Of a stretch of DNA of 64,000 bases, positions 48,881 to 60,356 are shown one piece after another. Below the pieces are notes generated by a model, which searched no databases, was not told where the DNA came from, and was given only the letters and a program-made list of their open reading frames with translations. The number at the start of each line of letters is the position of its first letter. Position 1 is the stretch's first letter. The stretch is from Cricetomys ansorgei. Lineage: Eukaryota > Chordata > Mammalia > Rodentia > Nesomyidae. Position numbers and translations under genes: made by a program. The DNA lies in NCBI GenBank assembly GCA_026225945.1, contig JAMJFZ010000239.1:29989501-30053500 (forward strand), in the 5' to 3' direction.

Positions 48881-49086
48881 TTATTTGAAGCTGTGAATAC
48901 TCTGGCAATTAGGAGTACACGTGACACATAAATAGCTTGATCTAGCAGAGCTGCAGTGAGAGCAGAGAGGTAAGAGCTCACACTCTCAGCTGTGCTCACA
49001 GCTGTCTTCATCTCGTCCTTGGTTTTCTCATTAGCTTAGATTCAGGCTCTTCTCCACACAGGTTTGTGCTCATTTCCAAGCTCTTA
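48881..49086 (+). repeat. 205-bp direct duplication, copy A, with promoter-like motifs
   Basis: Copy of 50973-51177, about 85-88% identical by eye. Contains CACGTG (48918-48923), TATA-like CATAAATA (48927-48934) and, about 35 bp on, GAGAG|GTAAGA, a good 5' splice-site match (GT at 48970). The frame content is nil, so any exon would be non-coding. The motifs are seen; activity is inference. Confidence 0.75.
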
Positions 49087-50972
49087 TCTAAATGAAATTA
49101 AAGTTACAGTCACATATTTAAGAAGCTTAAAAGTCTAAGTACAACAAATCGAAGACAGTCGTGTCTCGGGAGAGTACATTCAATCTACTGAAGATATTAC
49201 AAAACAAAGGAGAAAAATGGCACAGAGAACAGTGAATCAGCAGGTTCTCATCAGACACAGTTTCCTCCCGACACAGTGACACGCCACATTAAAGTACGAA
49301 AAGGAAAAGACATGTCCATCAAACTTCTACGTCCAAGGAAAGTGCTTGCGAAAACCATAGTTTTCTTTTAAAGTTAATTGAACACAAGTGTTTTGATTCA
49401 TTTCTGAACTCTGCATTTAGCTCCAATTAATTACATTAGGTCTTGAATGAAATCTCAAACATCTCCCGTAGTTTTTCGTTTCCTTTTCTTCCCCTCCACT
49501 TCACCCCACCCCCACTATAATTAGCAGGGTGCCTTAATTATTGTGCTCTCCCTGGGTGTACTGCGAACTGGGGAGTTTCTCCAGTCAGAGATCTGGAGAA
49601 ACTCTTGTTTCTTCCAATTTGTGAACATCTTTTATTTGTTTTTGATCCAACATCTCAGAGTTTGTTATGGTTCTTTTTCTTCAATTTTGTGCTTATTAGC
49701 AGAAGAAGGTAATTGCAGTTCCAAGGACACTCCATGGTTTACTCTCGTGTTGTTAATAATCTAAAATTAATTACTTCCCATGGAACATATTCCCTGTTAT
49801 TTTGTGATACATAGAGTTTTGATAGTCTCCTTTAATCCACTCTTAGAAATGCAGCTATTGTATAACTGTTTCTTAAAATAGCCTGCATTTTATTTTCTTG
49901 GGTTGTTCTAAAACCAAAATACCAATAGCTGTACTATATGATGTTGACATCTTTGTGAACTTTCTCTGTAATTAAAATAAAATAATCTTCAGTTCTGATT
50001 TATAATTGATCATATTTTAGGAATAAACCAGTTCCTTGCTGAGCTTTTAGTTAGGCTAATAATGAGAAACTGAGATGTATGCAATATTTAAGCAAAGACT
50101 GTGCTAAGCTAAGTTAAAACAATTTTATGCACAGTGTAAATAAAGCAATCATGATTTAGTTAGAGCATGGGGTTGAGATTTTGATCATTCTGACACAGAC
50201 ATAGCATACCCATCACAAAACAAAGACCTTTAATATCATATTTTTATCTTATTTTGTATGAATTTTTCCATATCATATTTGGTATGATAATATATTATTT
50301 TGATTGCTTACTAAATTTTTAAAATGTTACTTATTAAAAATAAGACAGAAGATATAATAAGCATAAATAAAATGTCTAGCTTTATTGACTTTAATTCATA
50401 ATAGTATATCATATGTGAATCACTTAATGCAGAGGTAACTATAATATTATTTACATGATATTATAAACAAATTATTTTAGCCAACATTGTGTCTGGGGAT
50501 GTTTTCCTTTATGGGCATTTGACTGTGTGGTTCTTGCTGATGTTCAAAAACACCAATTTACAACAAGAGCAATGGGAAAGCAATATCTATTTTTAAGAAC
50601 TGGATTCATAACATTTATTTAATACATGAATATTCTTGTCAGAAATTATTTCAGGTAATTTAATTAACCATATTTTTTTAATAAGTAGACTGCTAGGCAA
50701 AACTCTGAGCTACTAAGTAAAATCAATCACTAATGAGGAAGCAAATAGAACCATTGATTTCAATCACTGTGGTTAGTAATGACAAGCTGTAGTTTTACAG
50801 AAAATATGACTGATCACAAACCTATTTCAGACCTCCAATAATTTAAATGTAACTAATTGGTTATGTTGTCAATCACAGGGCAAATAAAAAGCAGCAATGG
50901 TTTAAATTTATACATTTATATCAAAAAGAATCAAATGCGTCAGTGAAAGCACATGCAACCACATTGATGTTT
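49087..50972. other. Spacer between duplicated segments; no recognised feature
   Basis: About 1.9 kb, AT-rich, no repeat recognised. I see no primer-binding site after copy A and no polypurine tract before copy B, so it does not look like a provirus interior. Confidence 0.5.
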
Positions 50973-51177
50973 TTATTTGAAGTTGTGAATACTCTGGCAA
51001 TTAGGAGTGCACATGACACATAAATAACTCAATCTAGCAAGGCTGCAGTGAGGGCCGAGAAGAAGGAGTTCACACACTCAGCTGTGCTCATGGCCCTCTT
51101 CATCTTGTCCTAGGGGTTTCTCGTTAGGTTAGATTCAGTCTCTTCTCCACACAGGTTTGTGCACATTCCAAGCCCAT
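50973..51177 (+). repeat. 205-bp direct duplication, copy B
   Basis: Same orientation as copy A. The E-box is changed to CACATG, the TATA-like CATAAATA is kept, and the splice-donor-like GGTAAG is lost (GAAGAAGG at that point). Confidence 0.75.
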
Positions 51178-51514
51178 ACCTGAAAATTCTGAGGACAAGG
51201 CAAAGCTCCCTCTCTCTTCTCAGGTTTGCTTTGAAAGTTCTTGGGAAGGAGTGTTATTGCTTAACTTGATTTATCTGCTCCATTCCTGAGGCAATTACCA
51301 ATAGCATGTTGGAGGTATTCTAAATGTATCTATTTAATGATTCATGCCTCAAATAATTATGATGAAGACACAAACTACTTAAATGGTGGCTTCTATCTCT
51401 AAGCATTTTGGAATGGCATGTGTGAAATTGACAGGAATGTTTTAAAGCTAAGGGATACTTTTCTAAGAAATAGGACAGCAGAGATCTGTCATCATAGATA
51501 TATAGATTGATTTG
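51178..51514. other. No recognised feature
   Basis: Unrecognised DNA between the duplication and an RMER-like repeat. Confidence 0.5.
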
Positions 51515-52262
51515 TTTAGTTATTCTCATGGGTTCACAGAAGAAGACAGTTTATTCTTTGCTAATTCAGTGCCCAGTCCTAGAGGCTTTCAGCCTCTGTA
51601 CAATCTAATCTTAAGCCTAGACATGGAAGGCTTCAGGCTCCATACAATCTAATCTTCAAGATGCTAGGCCTGACCTAGAAGGCTTCAGCCTCTATATATC
51701 TAATCTTCAAACCTAAACCTAGAACATTTCAGTCTCCAAGACTTACTGCTGACTGAGCTCACTCTGATTAGCTGTCTTCCAAACTGTAAATCTTATACAG
51801 TCTGCCTCTGACTCTGCTTTCTCTCTTAGTTTATTCTGGATTGGCTCTGCTCTTCTCAGCTTCTCCTTCTGAACTGGACAGTTTGTGAGCTGACTGCAAT
51901 CAAAGTGTCTGACTAAACTAACTCTCTGATTCTCTCTGAGCTCTGCCTCTTGAGTGCTTCCACCTCTGATTCTACTTACTTCTACCTTGTTGCTTCTCTG
52001 AACTCTCCTCTCTGAGCTCTACTGTCTACTTCTTCCTTGCTTCTCTCCCTGAGTTGGGACTAAAGGAGTATGCCACCACTGCCTTCTGAATTGGGTTTAA
52101 AGGTGTGTGCTACATTGTGATAAAAGATGTATACTAATATTCTTTCTACCCTAGAGCAGCCATGTTGCCAGATCAGAGATCAAATGTCTAACATGCAGGT
52201 TTTTTAATGTAATCTTTAGCTAGAGTAGCCATGTTGCTGGATTAAAAGATTAAACATTCCTC
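51515..52262 (-). mobile_element. RMER/LTR-like repeat with B1-derived modules, copy 2
   Basis: Most complete antisense copy. Minus-strand sense ends in an AATAAACTGTCTTC-type polyadenylation region (51550). Three near-repeats of AGGCTTTCAGCCTCTGTACA-type sequence lie at 51580-51700. B1-like modules (TGGGACTAAAGGAGTATGCC, GGGTTTAAAGGTGTGTGC) and two GAGCAGCCATGTTG-type modules (52150, 52223) are tandemly arranged. Confidence 0.7.
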
Positions 52263-54489
52263 TATAGAGACCCTAGTGAACCTTAGTCTAGGACATTCTG
52301 GGCCAGTTTTACACATATACAAGTATAGATAGTATTGTATTTCTTTTGTTTATCCAAATAGCTGTGGGATAATTTCTCACATAAACAAGAATCAAAACTG
52401 GACAACACAATGCTGACCCAAGGTCTCCATGGTGGAGCCAATGTCATTGGCCCCTCCTGTATTTTCTATTCATCATCTTTTACATGTGAATGTCATTCCC
52501 CTCTGTCTGGAAATGGAATTTTTCTTGAATGTGTAAATTGGATTTTACAACTCTAGCCTCACAACCACAATGCCGCAAGGAAGAAAAATAAGCAAAATGT
52601 AGAAGACTGAAATGGATATTTTAGAGGCAACATTTTTATGGAAATAGTTATCAAATTTCTGCTTATATTTTATGGACCATAAAGTCTTCAAGCAAAGTCT
52701 GAAAAAATAGTTTTCTAGCTAGACAAGTTGCTGCCATATATATATATATATATATATATATCCAGACTTTACCAATAAGGAAGTCTGTCAAGTGAAATTA
52801 GCCCCTTAACTGTTCCTTCTAGGTCCACACTCAGTGTTCTTAATGATTTCCACTTGTCTCAGTCACAACACATGGCTGTGATTCTATAGAGCTTTTCAAT
52901 ACAAAGCAACTATGGCCACGTTAACATATCAGAGAGAACAGAAATGACAAAATTCAAGATGAAAGATACTTTTTTTTTTGAGAAAGAAAAATAAGACTCA
53001 GTGCACAAGAGTTAGCAACACATAGCGTACAGCACATTACAGGAGACCTGGAAACAAGGACTCTTGCCTTGTTGCTCGACCTCCTCCTTCCCTGGCCTCA
53101 GCATCCCTGGAGATCTTGAGAGATTCCTTCAAACACGGCTTAGAGAAAATGAGCAGTCTATGCCCTGTGTGTGTGAGTGGCCTGCGTTTGCTTCAGAACT
53201 GCAGAAACACAACATTTTCATCTTCTTTGAAATCATGAACAATGAAAGACTTTAAAACCCCTCTTGATTGTCGGTAAATTTTCTTAGTGGAACCAGTTAG
53301 TAACCCACAGCATGAACATTATTAGATTCTTATTTTAAATCTGAGTCTTCGTTTCACAGTCTCGTAGCCACAGGCCTACATAGTCATTAGATTTTGAATA
53401 CCGGACTTTCTGTTCCCCTTTCTCCCTTTTTCTTTCTTTCTTTCTATTTTCTTTTTGGCCTCTGCCTCTCTGTATTATAAATAACATACAGAGATATGAA
53501 GGACAAGCTATTTATTTTTTAAAATAGCTCCTACCACCTGGCTACATCTTCACTGTAGTATGGTACTGAAATTCCATAGGCAAATGAGTCACAGATGGGA
53601 AGACAGGCACTCCTGGTTTTCTGCACAGCTCTCAGGCTTGGTTGTGGTCATCGTCAGCATGAGCATCACCTTCTTGTCTTCCCTTCTCCCTCCACCTCTC
53701 CCTTGTGTCCTCGCTCCTTTCTTTCTCTACTTTGGTTCATTATTTTCTCCGTTTCTTTTTCCCTTTATTATAAGACACACACTTAAGTGATAGCCACCAT
53801 TTAATACAAAATTTCAATAACTGTCATTCTCAGGAAGCACCTTTTCAACCTGTGCCAGGAATCCAATCAGAAAGTCCAGACTCTCAGGGAACTTCTGTTT
53901 TGAATGTGACAGGAAAGCTTTTCACATTTCCAGAGTGCACACTGGCCTGTGTAAAGTGTGCACTAAAAGTTTCCTGGCCCAGCATGCTGCTATGAGTTTA
54001 CTTTTGCAGAGACAGAGTTTCACAAGGCAAAGTTTGGCTCGTTGTGTATAGCAGTGTCTTTGGCCACTTTTCCTATTATATTTATGTTGCACCTTTGTGC
54101 ATTTCTGATGTGTTCCATTCTTTATTTTTCTCTACTAAAAAGTTCTTAAAGCTATCATTGTCTTTTAAGAAATACTTTTAAAAATATCCCTCCTTATTTG
54201 ATACAACCTTTTGAACCACATCAGTGTGCCAGTTGGATCTCACAGGTTTGACACACAAAACAAGCCAGACGCATTTAAACTAGCTAGGTTACATTTCAAT
54301 GCCTCTCCCAGACTGCATCACATGGGCAAACATGCCACTGAATTCTCCCTGGATGGAGACATTCTGATTGAAAACAGGCTCTTTAATTCTCATCCCAAGT
54401 GAGCTTTCAGAGCTCATAAAAATAAATACTTCCATTCCAAATAAAAAAACAAAAATAAATATATTTTACTTGTAAGTCTACATAAAAAT
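52263..54489. other. Mostly unrecognised; (TA)n and C/T tracts
   Basis: (TA)n at 52737-52760, poly-T at 52972-52979, and (CTTT)n-type pyrimidine at 53412-53452. A 53560-53790 frame over C/T-rich DNA is an artefact. No repeat family or gene recognised. Confidence 0.5.
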
Positions 54490-55095
54490 AATGGTTTTAA
54501 TTATGACATTTTCATACATATATATCATTGAAATTTGCTCATTTTAGACCATTTGTCTCCCTTCTGTTTTCCTCCTTCCCCTCTCAACCTTGATAATTAT
54601 TTATCTACCCATCTCTATGATATATGTATATATGATATATACATGTATATCCATTATAATTTATATAATACATGAGACAAAACCCGAGATATTGTCTTCT
54701 TTCTTGTTACCCTCTCTTACTCTCTATTACCTTTCTCCTGACTCATGGTCTCCAACTTTCATACTATAATTATACCCAGTGCATATTTAGATTTCACATA
54801 TGAAAGAAATGCATTGTTTGTCCAAAATCTTGCCTATTTAAATTGACCTGTTGATTTTCAGTTCCATGCATTCTCCTGACAATGCTACTTTTTCATTCTT
54901 ATTAGCAACTGACTACAGCTGAAGGCCATATGATCCACATCTTCTCTACTCTACTCATCTGGTGATGGACATCAAGGCTGGTTTCATTTCTTAGCTATTG
55001 TGAATAGTGCAACAGTAAACATGAGTGACTAAGTATCTCAGTGGTAGGTCTTAGACTCCTTTGGGTATATACATATATAGAACTAGCTTTTTCCT
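54490..55095 (-). mobile_element. Old L1 distal ORF2/3' region
   Basis: Antisense match to mammalian L1: TTTCACATATGAAAGAAATG, CAGTTCCATGCATTCTCCTG, CTGGTGATGGACATCAAGGC, TAGCTATTGTGAATAGTGCA and CTCCTTTGGGTATATAC. Strongly decayed. Confidence 0.8.
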
Positions 55096-55275
55096 TTTTT
55101 TTAAAAAAAAAAAACCCACATAAGGAAGATGCTAAAATACTTTCCTACTGTTGAGACAGTGTTATGTTTCTTTTCCAATATCCCCCAATGGAGTTTCAAA
55201 AACATTTTAATTAGATTAAAGTGATTGATCATCCTTATGATCATGAAAGTTACAATGGAGCTGGGTCATCAGTGA

Positions 55276-55700
55276 TGTTACGTTAGGGGCAGACAGAAGG
55301 AGACCCCCAAGAAATCACCAGGACTTGAGATCGATGCAAAAGCAAGAGGTTTATTTCCAATGCGTTGGGGTCTACCCTCACAAGGCGACCCCTAGCACAC
55401 TCTAAGTTTTGCTTATATAGGAATTTCAAAGGCAGAGCTGAGCAACAGATTATCAGGCATGCTTCTATTGGTTACATAGTGATGTGAGTATTAACCTTTA
55501 AACTGATTGGTGCTGGCATACAGCAAGGTCGCAGGCACTAGAAAATGCAAACTTAGGGTCTTAGTCAATGTGGGTGGGGGGAGATCCTTAGCCCAAGGCC
55601 ATTAGTCAGTGGTCCATATCTTGTTTTTCTTAGAAATTGTTTTTCTTACTCTAGTTCTGGGAACTGTTCTGAGTCACCTTGCCCCTGACTTGAGCCTACA
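55276..55700 (-). mobile_element. Solo LTR, class II ERV-type, with readable control elements
   Basis: Read on the minus strand: starts TGTAGGCTCAAG, has CCAATCAG, a TATA box CTATATAAGC (plus 55411-55419), AATAAA (plus 55350-55355) and ends CTAACGTAACA. About 425 bp. Flanks CAGTGA and CAGTTT agree at 4 of 6 positions. Unrelated by eye to the four-copy family. No internal viral genes adjoin it. Confidence 0.8.
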
Positions 55701-55982
55701 CAGTTTTGGTGCCTCTGGAAGCCTGACTAAAGTTTGGCTGCTTTGGTCTTGTCCTTTCAGTTATAACTGGTTTTTTTTTTCTGCCCTTTTTTTTGTTTTT
55801 TCATTTGGTTGATTTTTCTTGCTTATCTCTGGGTCTACTGCTTCAGTCATGCTGTTGTTTCAAGATGCTATTCTTTCTTCCCTCTTTGTCCACTCCCTTA
55901 TTTTGATGCGGTTTTATCCCTGGCAAAAGTCTAATAGAAAGAAAAAATTTTAAGTTATTTACTGCTGAGATAAATTTATTCT
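55701..55982. other. No recognised feature
   Basis: T-rich DNA, no repeat or gene recognised. Confidence 0.5.
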
Positions 55983-56208
55983 AGGATCTGGAGAGATGGT
56001 TCAGCTGTTAAGCACACCCATTGCTCTTCCAGAAGTCCAAATTTTGGATCCCAGAACCTACATTGGGTGTCCCACAATCAATCATAACTACAACTCCAGG
56101 GGATCTAATTCTCTCTTCTGGCCTCTGCAAACACTGCATGAGCATATACCCACACACAGATGCATGCACATACACAGTTAAATAAAAGTTAAAAACTTGT
56201 TTTAAAAA
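55983..56208 (+). mobile_element. B2 SINE
   Basis: Sense B2: ATCTGGAGAGATGGTTCAGC, TGCTCTTCCAGAAGTCCAAA, TCTTCTGGCCTCTGCAAACA and a tail AAATAAAAGTTAAAAAC. Confidence 0.9.
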
Positions 56209-56335
56209 ACAAGTCCCACTATATATCTGTCTTGACCTGGAGCTTGGTACATGGACCAAGTTGGGCTCAAATTCAGAGATCTGTCTCGTTCTGTCTCCCA
56301 AGTGCTAAGATTAAAGGTGTGCAACACCATGCAAA
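56209..56335 (-). mobile_element. Diverged B1-type SINE
   Basis: Antisense: TTGGGCTCAAATTCAGAGAT, GTCTCCCAAGTGCTAAGATT, AAAGGTGTGCAACACCATGC. Abuts the B2 tail. Confidence 0.8.
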
Positions 56336-56439
56336 TGGAAAAATAAATCTTAAAAAAATATTTATTCAACCTTAGTATAAGAGTGGTAGCCTGGCTCAAT
56401 ATGGAATTATAGGATGAACAAGATGAATATAGGTTATCA

Positions 56440-56500
56440 TATTTTTTTCTTTTCTTATTTTTTCCTTTTTCTTTTTCTTTTCTTTCTTTTTTTTTTTTGC
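56440..56500. repeat. T-rich polypyrimidine tract
   Basis: Irregular TTTTC runs ending in a poly-T at 56489-56499. Confidence 0.8.
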
Positions 56501-56573
56501 ATGTGTTATTGGTGGGAAACCTGACACTATTCTGTAAAACTTGTACTTTTGTATAAAACTTGGCTTCAGGGAA

Positions 56574-56830
56574 TAAAGAGATGGCTCAGTGATTAAGAAA
56601 GTGTGCTATACATCTGCCCTAATTCAGATCCTAGTACCTACGTATCAATCTGGGCCATGTTCTGTTCTGTCTATTCTTGCAACCATAGAGCTGTGGGGAG
56701 CTGAGGTGTGATGGCTGCCAGCATGACCAAAAAACATGAACTCCAGGTTCAGGAAGAGACCCTTTCTTCAAAGAATAAGGCAGAGAGTGATAGAAGAGGA
56801 AACTAGAAACCCTCATCTGGCCCACACATG
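56574..56830 (+). mobile_element. B3-type SINE
   Basis: Head GAATAAAGAGATGGCTCAGT, GATTAAGAAAGTGTGCT and AATTCAGATCCTAGTACC; followed by CTGTGGGGAGCTGAGGTG, GAACTCCAGGTTCAGGAAGA and AGGAAACTAGAAACCCTCA in rodent B2/B3 order. Confidence 0.65.
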
Positions 56831-56849
56831 TACATGTACACACATGATC

Positions 56850-56972
56850 ATATACATTGCACACATACACTACACATATTACCCCCACACACACAGACAC
56901 ACAGACACAGAGACACACAGAAGACAGACAGACAGACACACACACACACACACACATACACACACGCACTAC
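56850..56972. repeat. (CA)n/(GACA)n tail microsatellite
   Basis: Imperfect CA with ACAGACAC and (GACA)n units, the typical expanded tail of a B3 element. Confidence 0.9.
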
Positions 56973-57149
56973 TTTACCATTCCAGAATCTTAGAGGATTT
57001 TCAAAGTAGGCAGCTTCTGGATTTCTGTGTTCCCACCGACACGCCTTGGTTATGAGATTTTATGATTTGCTTAGTATTTAATAACCTCCAAGTTCTGTGA
57101 AAAAGTGTTTTAATACTAAAGTCTTTTGTTCTTGATGGTGTTTTTAAGC

Positions 57150-58630
57150 TGTAAATTATTTCTTTTTATTGAAAATAATATTTTTCGCACATAATATATC
57201 CTGGTTACAATTCTCCTTCCCTCTACTCTTCCCAGTTCTCACCCTCCTCCCCCATCTACCCTCACAACCAGATCCATTCTCTTTCTGTCTCTCATTATTA
57301 AAAAAAATAAGCTTCTAAGAAATAAAAAATATAATATGATAAAACAAAAACTAACACATTGGAATTGAACAAAATAAACAAGCCTAAGGAAAAGATCCCA
57401 GGAGAAGGCACAAGAAGCAGAAACCCACTTGCACACTCAAGAATCCTATAAAAACACTAAGCTTCAGTCATAATGTATACACAGAGGCCCTGCTGCAGAC
57501 CACTCAGGCCCTTGCATGCTGCTTCAGACTCTGTGAGTTCATATGAGCTTTGCTCATGTTAATTTAGAGGGCCTTGTTTGCTTGGTGTCCTCCATGACCC
57601 CTGGCTCCTACACTCTCTGCCTCCTTTTCCACAGGGTTCCGTAGGCCCTGAGGAAAGGGATTTGATGGAGATGTACACTTAGGGATCAGTGTTCCAAGGT
57701 CTCTCACTCTCTGTGTAATGGCTGGCACTTTGTCTCTACATTTGTCCCCACCTTCTGCAGGAGGAAGCTTCTCTGATGCTGGCTAAGCCAGGCATTGATC
57801 TGAATACAGTAGAATGACGTTAAGAGTTATCTTATTGTTAATTGTTACTCTTTCTTTTTTTTGAACTTTAGCATTTGGTTTTACTCTAGGTCTCTGAGCT
57901 ATCTCTCCTCAGTTGTTGGTCACTCAAGCAGTGTCTGGTATGGATTCCATGTCCTGGAATAGGCCTTCAGTCAAGTCAGATATTGGTTGATTACTCCTAC
58001 AAACTTTGTGCCACCATTGATCGCCCTAGCGTATCTTGCATGCAGGACACCATTGTAGATAAAAGGGTATGTTTCTGGGTTTGTGTTTATGTTTGTCTTT
58101 TGCCAAGTATCATTCTGTACCAAAAATATTAGCACATAGGGGTGAAGGCTCTACAGAGGCACAACCTCAGCTTCTTCATGTTCTATGAGTGTATACATAG
58201 TGTCTTCAGTAATGAACCCTTGTCTCAGTTTGTGGAGGAAAACCATTGATCTTGGCAATAGCCTACATTGTTTCCCTTTGGCCAAAAACTCAATTAGAGT
58301 AACCCAGTCTCCTGGGACAGGAAGTTTCATTTGGTAGCAAGAGATTGCAATTTGTCTCCCCCGTTATTTGGCAGTTTTTCATTTAGATTACCTTCACACT
58401 TGTATATATTTTAGGAAGCTTCTACTGTACTAAGTTTTCATACTATCCCTCAAATGGCCTTTAACTTTTAGTGGTCTTTCCCCGCATTCCTTCACTTGTC
58501 TGACTCTCCTATCTGCCTCCTCACTTGGTCTTCCCATTCCAGCTCCCCCTATCCATTCATAACTATCTACCATATTTACCTTTCCTAGGTAGATCTATCT
58601 GTTCCCCTGTTCCCTTACTTACCTCTGGTC
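57150..58630 (-). mobile_element. L1 3'UTR (Lx-like), part 1 of a split element
   Basis: Antisense, about 1.5 kb: T-rich end near 57158, TCTACTCTTCCCAGTTCTCA, AAACAAGCCTAAGGAAAAGA, AGAGGGCCTTGTTTGCTTGG, CTTGGTGTCCTCCATGACCC, AGGAGGAAGCTTCTCTGATG, GACACCATTGTAGATAAAAG, and pyrimidine-rich DNA up to 58630. On the minus strand its upstream neighbour should be distal ORF2; that segment is replaced by a minisatellite and an RMER-like insertion. Matching ORF2 sequence resumes at 60357. Confidence 0.85.
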
Positions 58631-58733
58631 CTGGTAGGATGTCAGGTGTACCTGCCAGATGCCCTGGTGCTTGCATGATATCATGGTGCCTGCTGTGTGT
58701 CCAGGTGCCAGAGTGATGTCTGGGTGTTTGCAC
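58631..58733 (-). repeat. 19-bp minisatellite, small inverted block (about 5 units)
   Basis: Units CTGCCAGATGCCCTGGTGC, TTGCATGATATCATGGTGC, CTGCTGTGTGTCCAGGTGC and CAGAGTGATGTCTGGGTGT are each 19 bp and are the reverse complement of the large array at 59771-60346. Confidence 0.9.
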
Positions 58734-58769
58734 AACAAGAAAAGAACAAAGAAAGAAAAAATACAAGCA

Positions 58770-59745
58770 TGACTTCTCTAGGAAAAGATTACATTCAACA
58801 CCTGTGTGATCTGGACAGAATGCAGCACATACCTCTAAGTAAGCCAACTCAGAAGGTCTTTAATCACATGCCTTTAATCCCAGCTCTTGTGGTATAAAAG
58901 GAAGCAGTTAGTTCAGAAGTAGGTCATGGTTCTCAGTTCATGGTTCTCAGTTCAGAGTTCACAGTCAGTTCAGAGTTAACTGAGAAGCAATAGAGATTGA
59001 AAGAATGGAAGGAGATTGAGTCAGAGTGTGCTAGTTAACTGAGAAGTGGAAAGTCAGAGGCAGAATGAAGTACAGAGTGAATACACACCTTTAATCCCAA
59101 GTCTGAGAGTGAATTAGAATAAAGACTTGGCAGAGTGACATCTGCTATGAATCAGAGTGAAGAGCAGGCAAAGTGAGGAATCAGAGGAAGAGTGAGGCAG
59201 ACCCAACTCTCATGATATAAAAGAAGGATTTCAGCTAAAAGAGTCAGGCAGTCAGAGAATCAGTCAGACAAGGATACAGAAGCAGTTTAGCAGGAGAGTG
59301 AGTTTGGGAGAAAGCAGCTGTCAGCAAGAATCTGTTTGAAGCTGAGAAGAGCAATTCAGTCAGAGAAGTTGAAGAAGTCAGCCAGAGTCAGAAGAGTTCA
59401 GTCAGAAACAGTGAGCCAGTTCAGAAGGTCAATTTGAACCAGTCAGTTTGAAGAGTTTGAACTAGAACAGTGAGTGAAACCAGCCAACCAGAAGAGTCTG
59501 TTGAGTTCAGTACTGCTCTGAGTTCAGAAGAAACTAGTTAGAGTGAATCAGTCTGTAGTAAGTCTCAGAGGCTGAAACTTTATAAGTCTAGGTTAGCAGA
59601 TTATTTTATGGTGGCTGAAGCCTTCAAAGTTCGGGCTTTCATCTTGAAGATTAGATTGAACATAGTCTGATACCTTCTAGAATTGGTGATTGAATTAGCA
59701 AGAAATAAACTGTCCTCTGCCATGAAGTCATGAGAATAATTAATA
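58770..59745 (+). mobile_element. RMER/LTR-like repeat, copy 3, with degenerate AGTTCAG array
   Basis: Reverse complement of the elements at 19865 and 51515: GATTACATTC start, B1-like ATGCCTTTAATCCCAGCTC and ACACCTTTAATCCCAAGTC, then about 450 bp dominated by degenerate CAGTCAGA/GAGTTCAG motifs (58930-59560), and the end AATTAGCAAGAAATAAACTG with an AATAAA signal and CATGAGAATAA. Confidence 0.7.
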
Positions 59746-59770
59746 AATCAATGCACACATCTACACCTAT

Positions 59771-60346
59771 ACACCCAGATATCACAGAGGCACCTTGACA
59801 CCACTCAGGCACCTGGATATCCTGCAGGTACCAGGGCATCCCACATGCAACCAGACCTTCTGCAGACATTCGGACTTCCCACAGGTACCAGAACATCACA
59901 CAGGTACTAGGGCATCCTGCCAGTGCCCAGAAATCCTGTAGACTCCCAGAATTTCCATAGGCACCAAGGTCTCTTGATGGCATGAATGCTGCCCAGAGGC
60001 ACCCTGATATTCTACAGGCACCAGGATACCCAACAGGCAACAGGGTCTCCCATAGACACCTGAACATCCTTCAGGTCCAGGCATCATGCAGGAACTTGGC
60101 CAATCCATAAACACCCAGACATTGTGTAGGTACCCAATTTTCCCACAAGCATGTGTACATCCCACAAGCACCAAGGTATCCCACAGAACATCCCACAACT
60201 GGTTATCCTGCAGATGCCTGAGCATCATGCAGGCACTGGGACAACCTGCAGACACAAGGATTTCTCTCTGGCACATGGACATCCCATAGGGACATGGACA
60301 TCATGCAGGCAACTGGACAGACTACAGGCATCAGGACATCCTACAG
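59771..60346 (+). repeat. 19-bp minisatellite, main array (about 30 units)
   Basis: Consensus by eye GCACCAGGACATCCCACAG; most units are exactly 19 bp, e.g. GCACCTTGACACCACTCAG, GCACCCTGATATTCTACAG, GCACATGGACATCCCATAG. A few units are 17-27 bp. An extra degenerate unit may precede it. The 138- and 128-codon antisense frames here are products of the array: 19 is not a multiple of 3, so the peptide repeats every 57 bp. Confidence 0.95.
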
Positions 60347-60356
60347 ATCTTGAGGC

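Noticed and set aside
48881..51177. The 205-bp duplicates as a pair of proviral LTRs
   Set aside because: Similarity runs past possible TG...CA ends, and neither a primer-binding site nor a polypurine tract is visible beside them.
59651..60282. Overlapping antisense frames of 138 and 128 codons, rich in Cys/Gly/Trp
   Set aside because: They are translations of the 19-bp minisatellite; peptide periodicity of 19 residues follows from the unit length and there is no coding context.
59771..60346. CRISPR-like array
   Set aside because: Units are contiguous 19-bp tandem repeats with no unique spacers, in a vertebrate repeat context.
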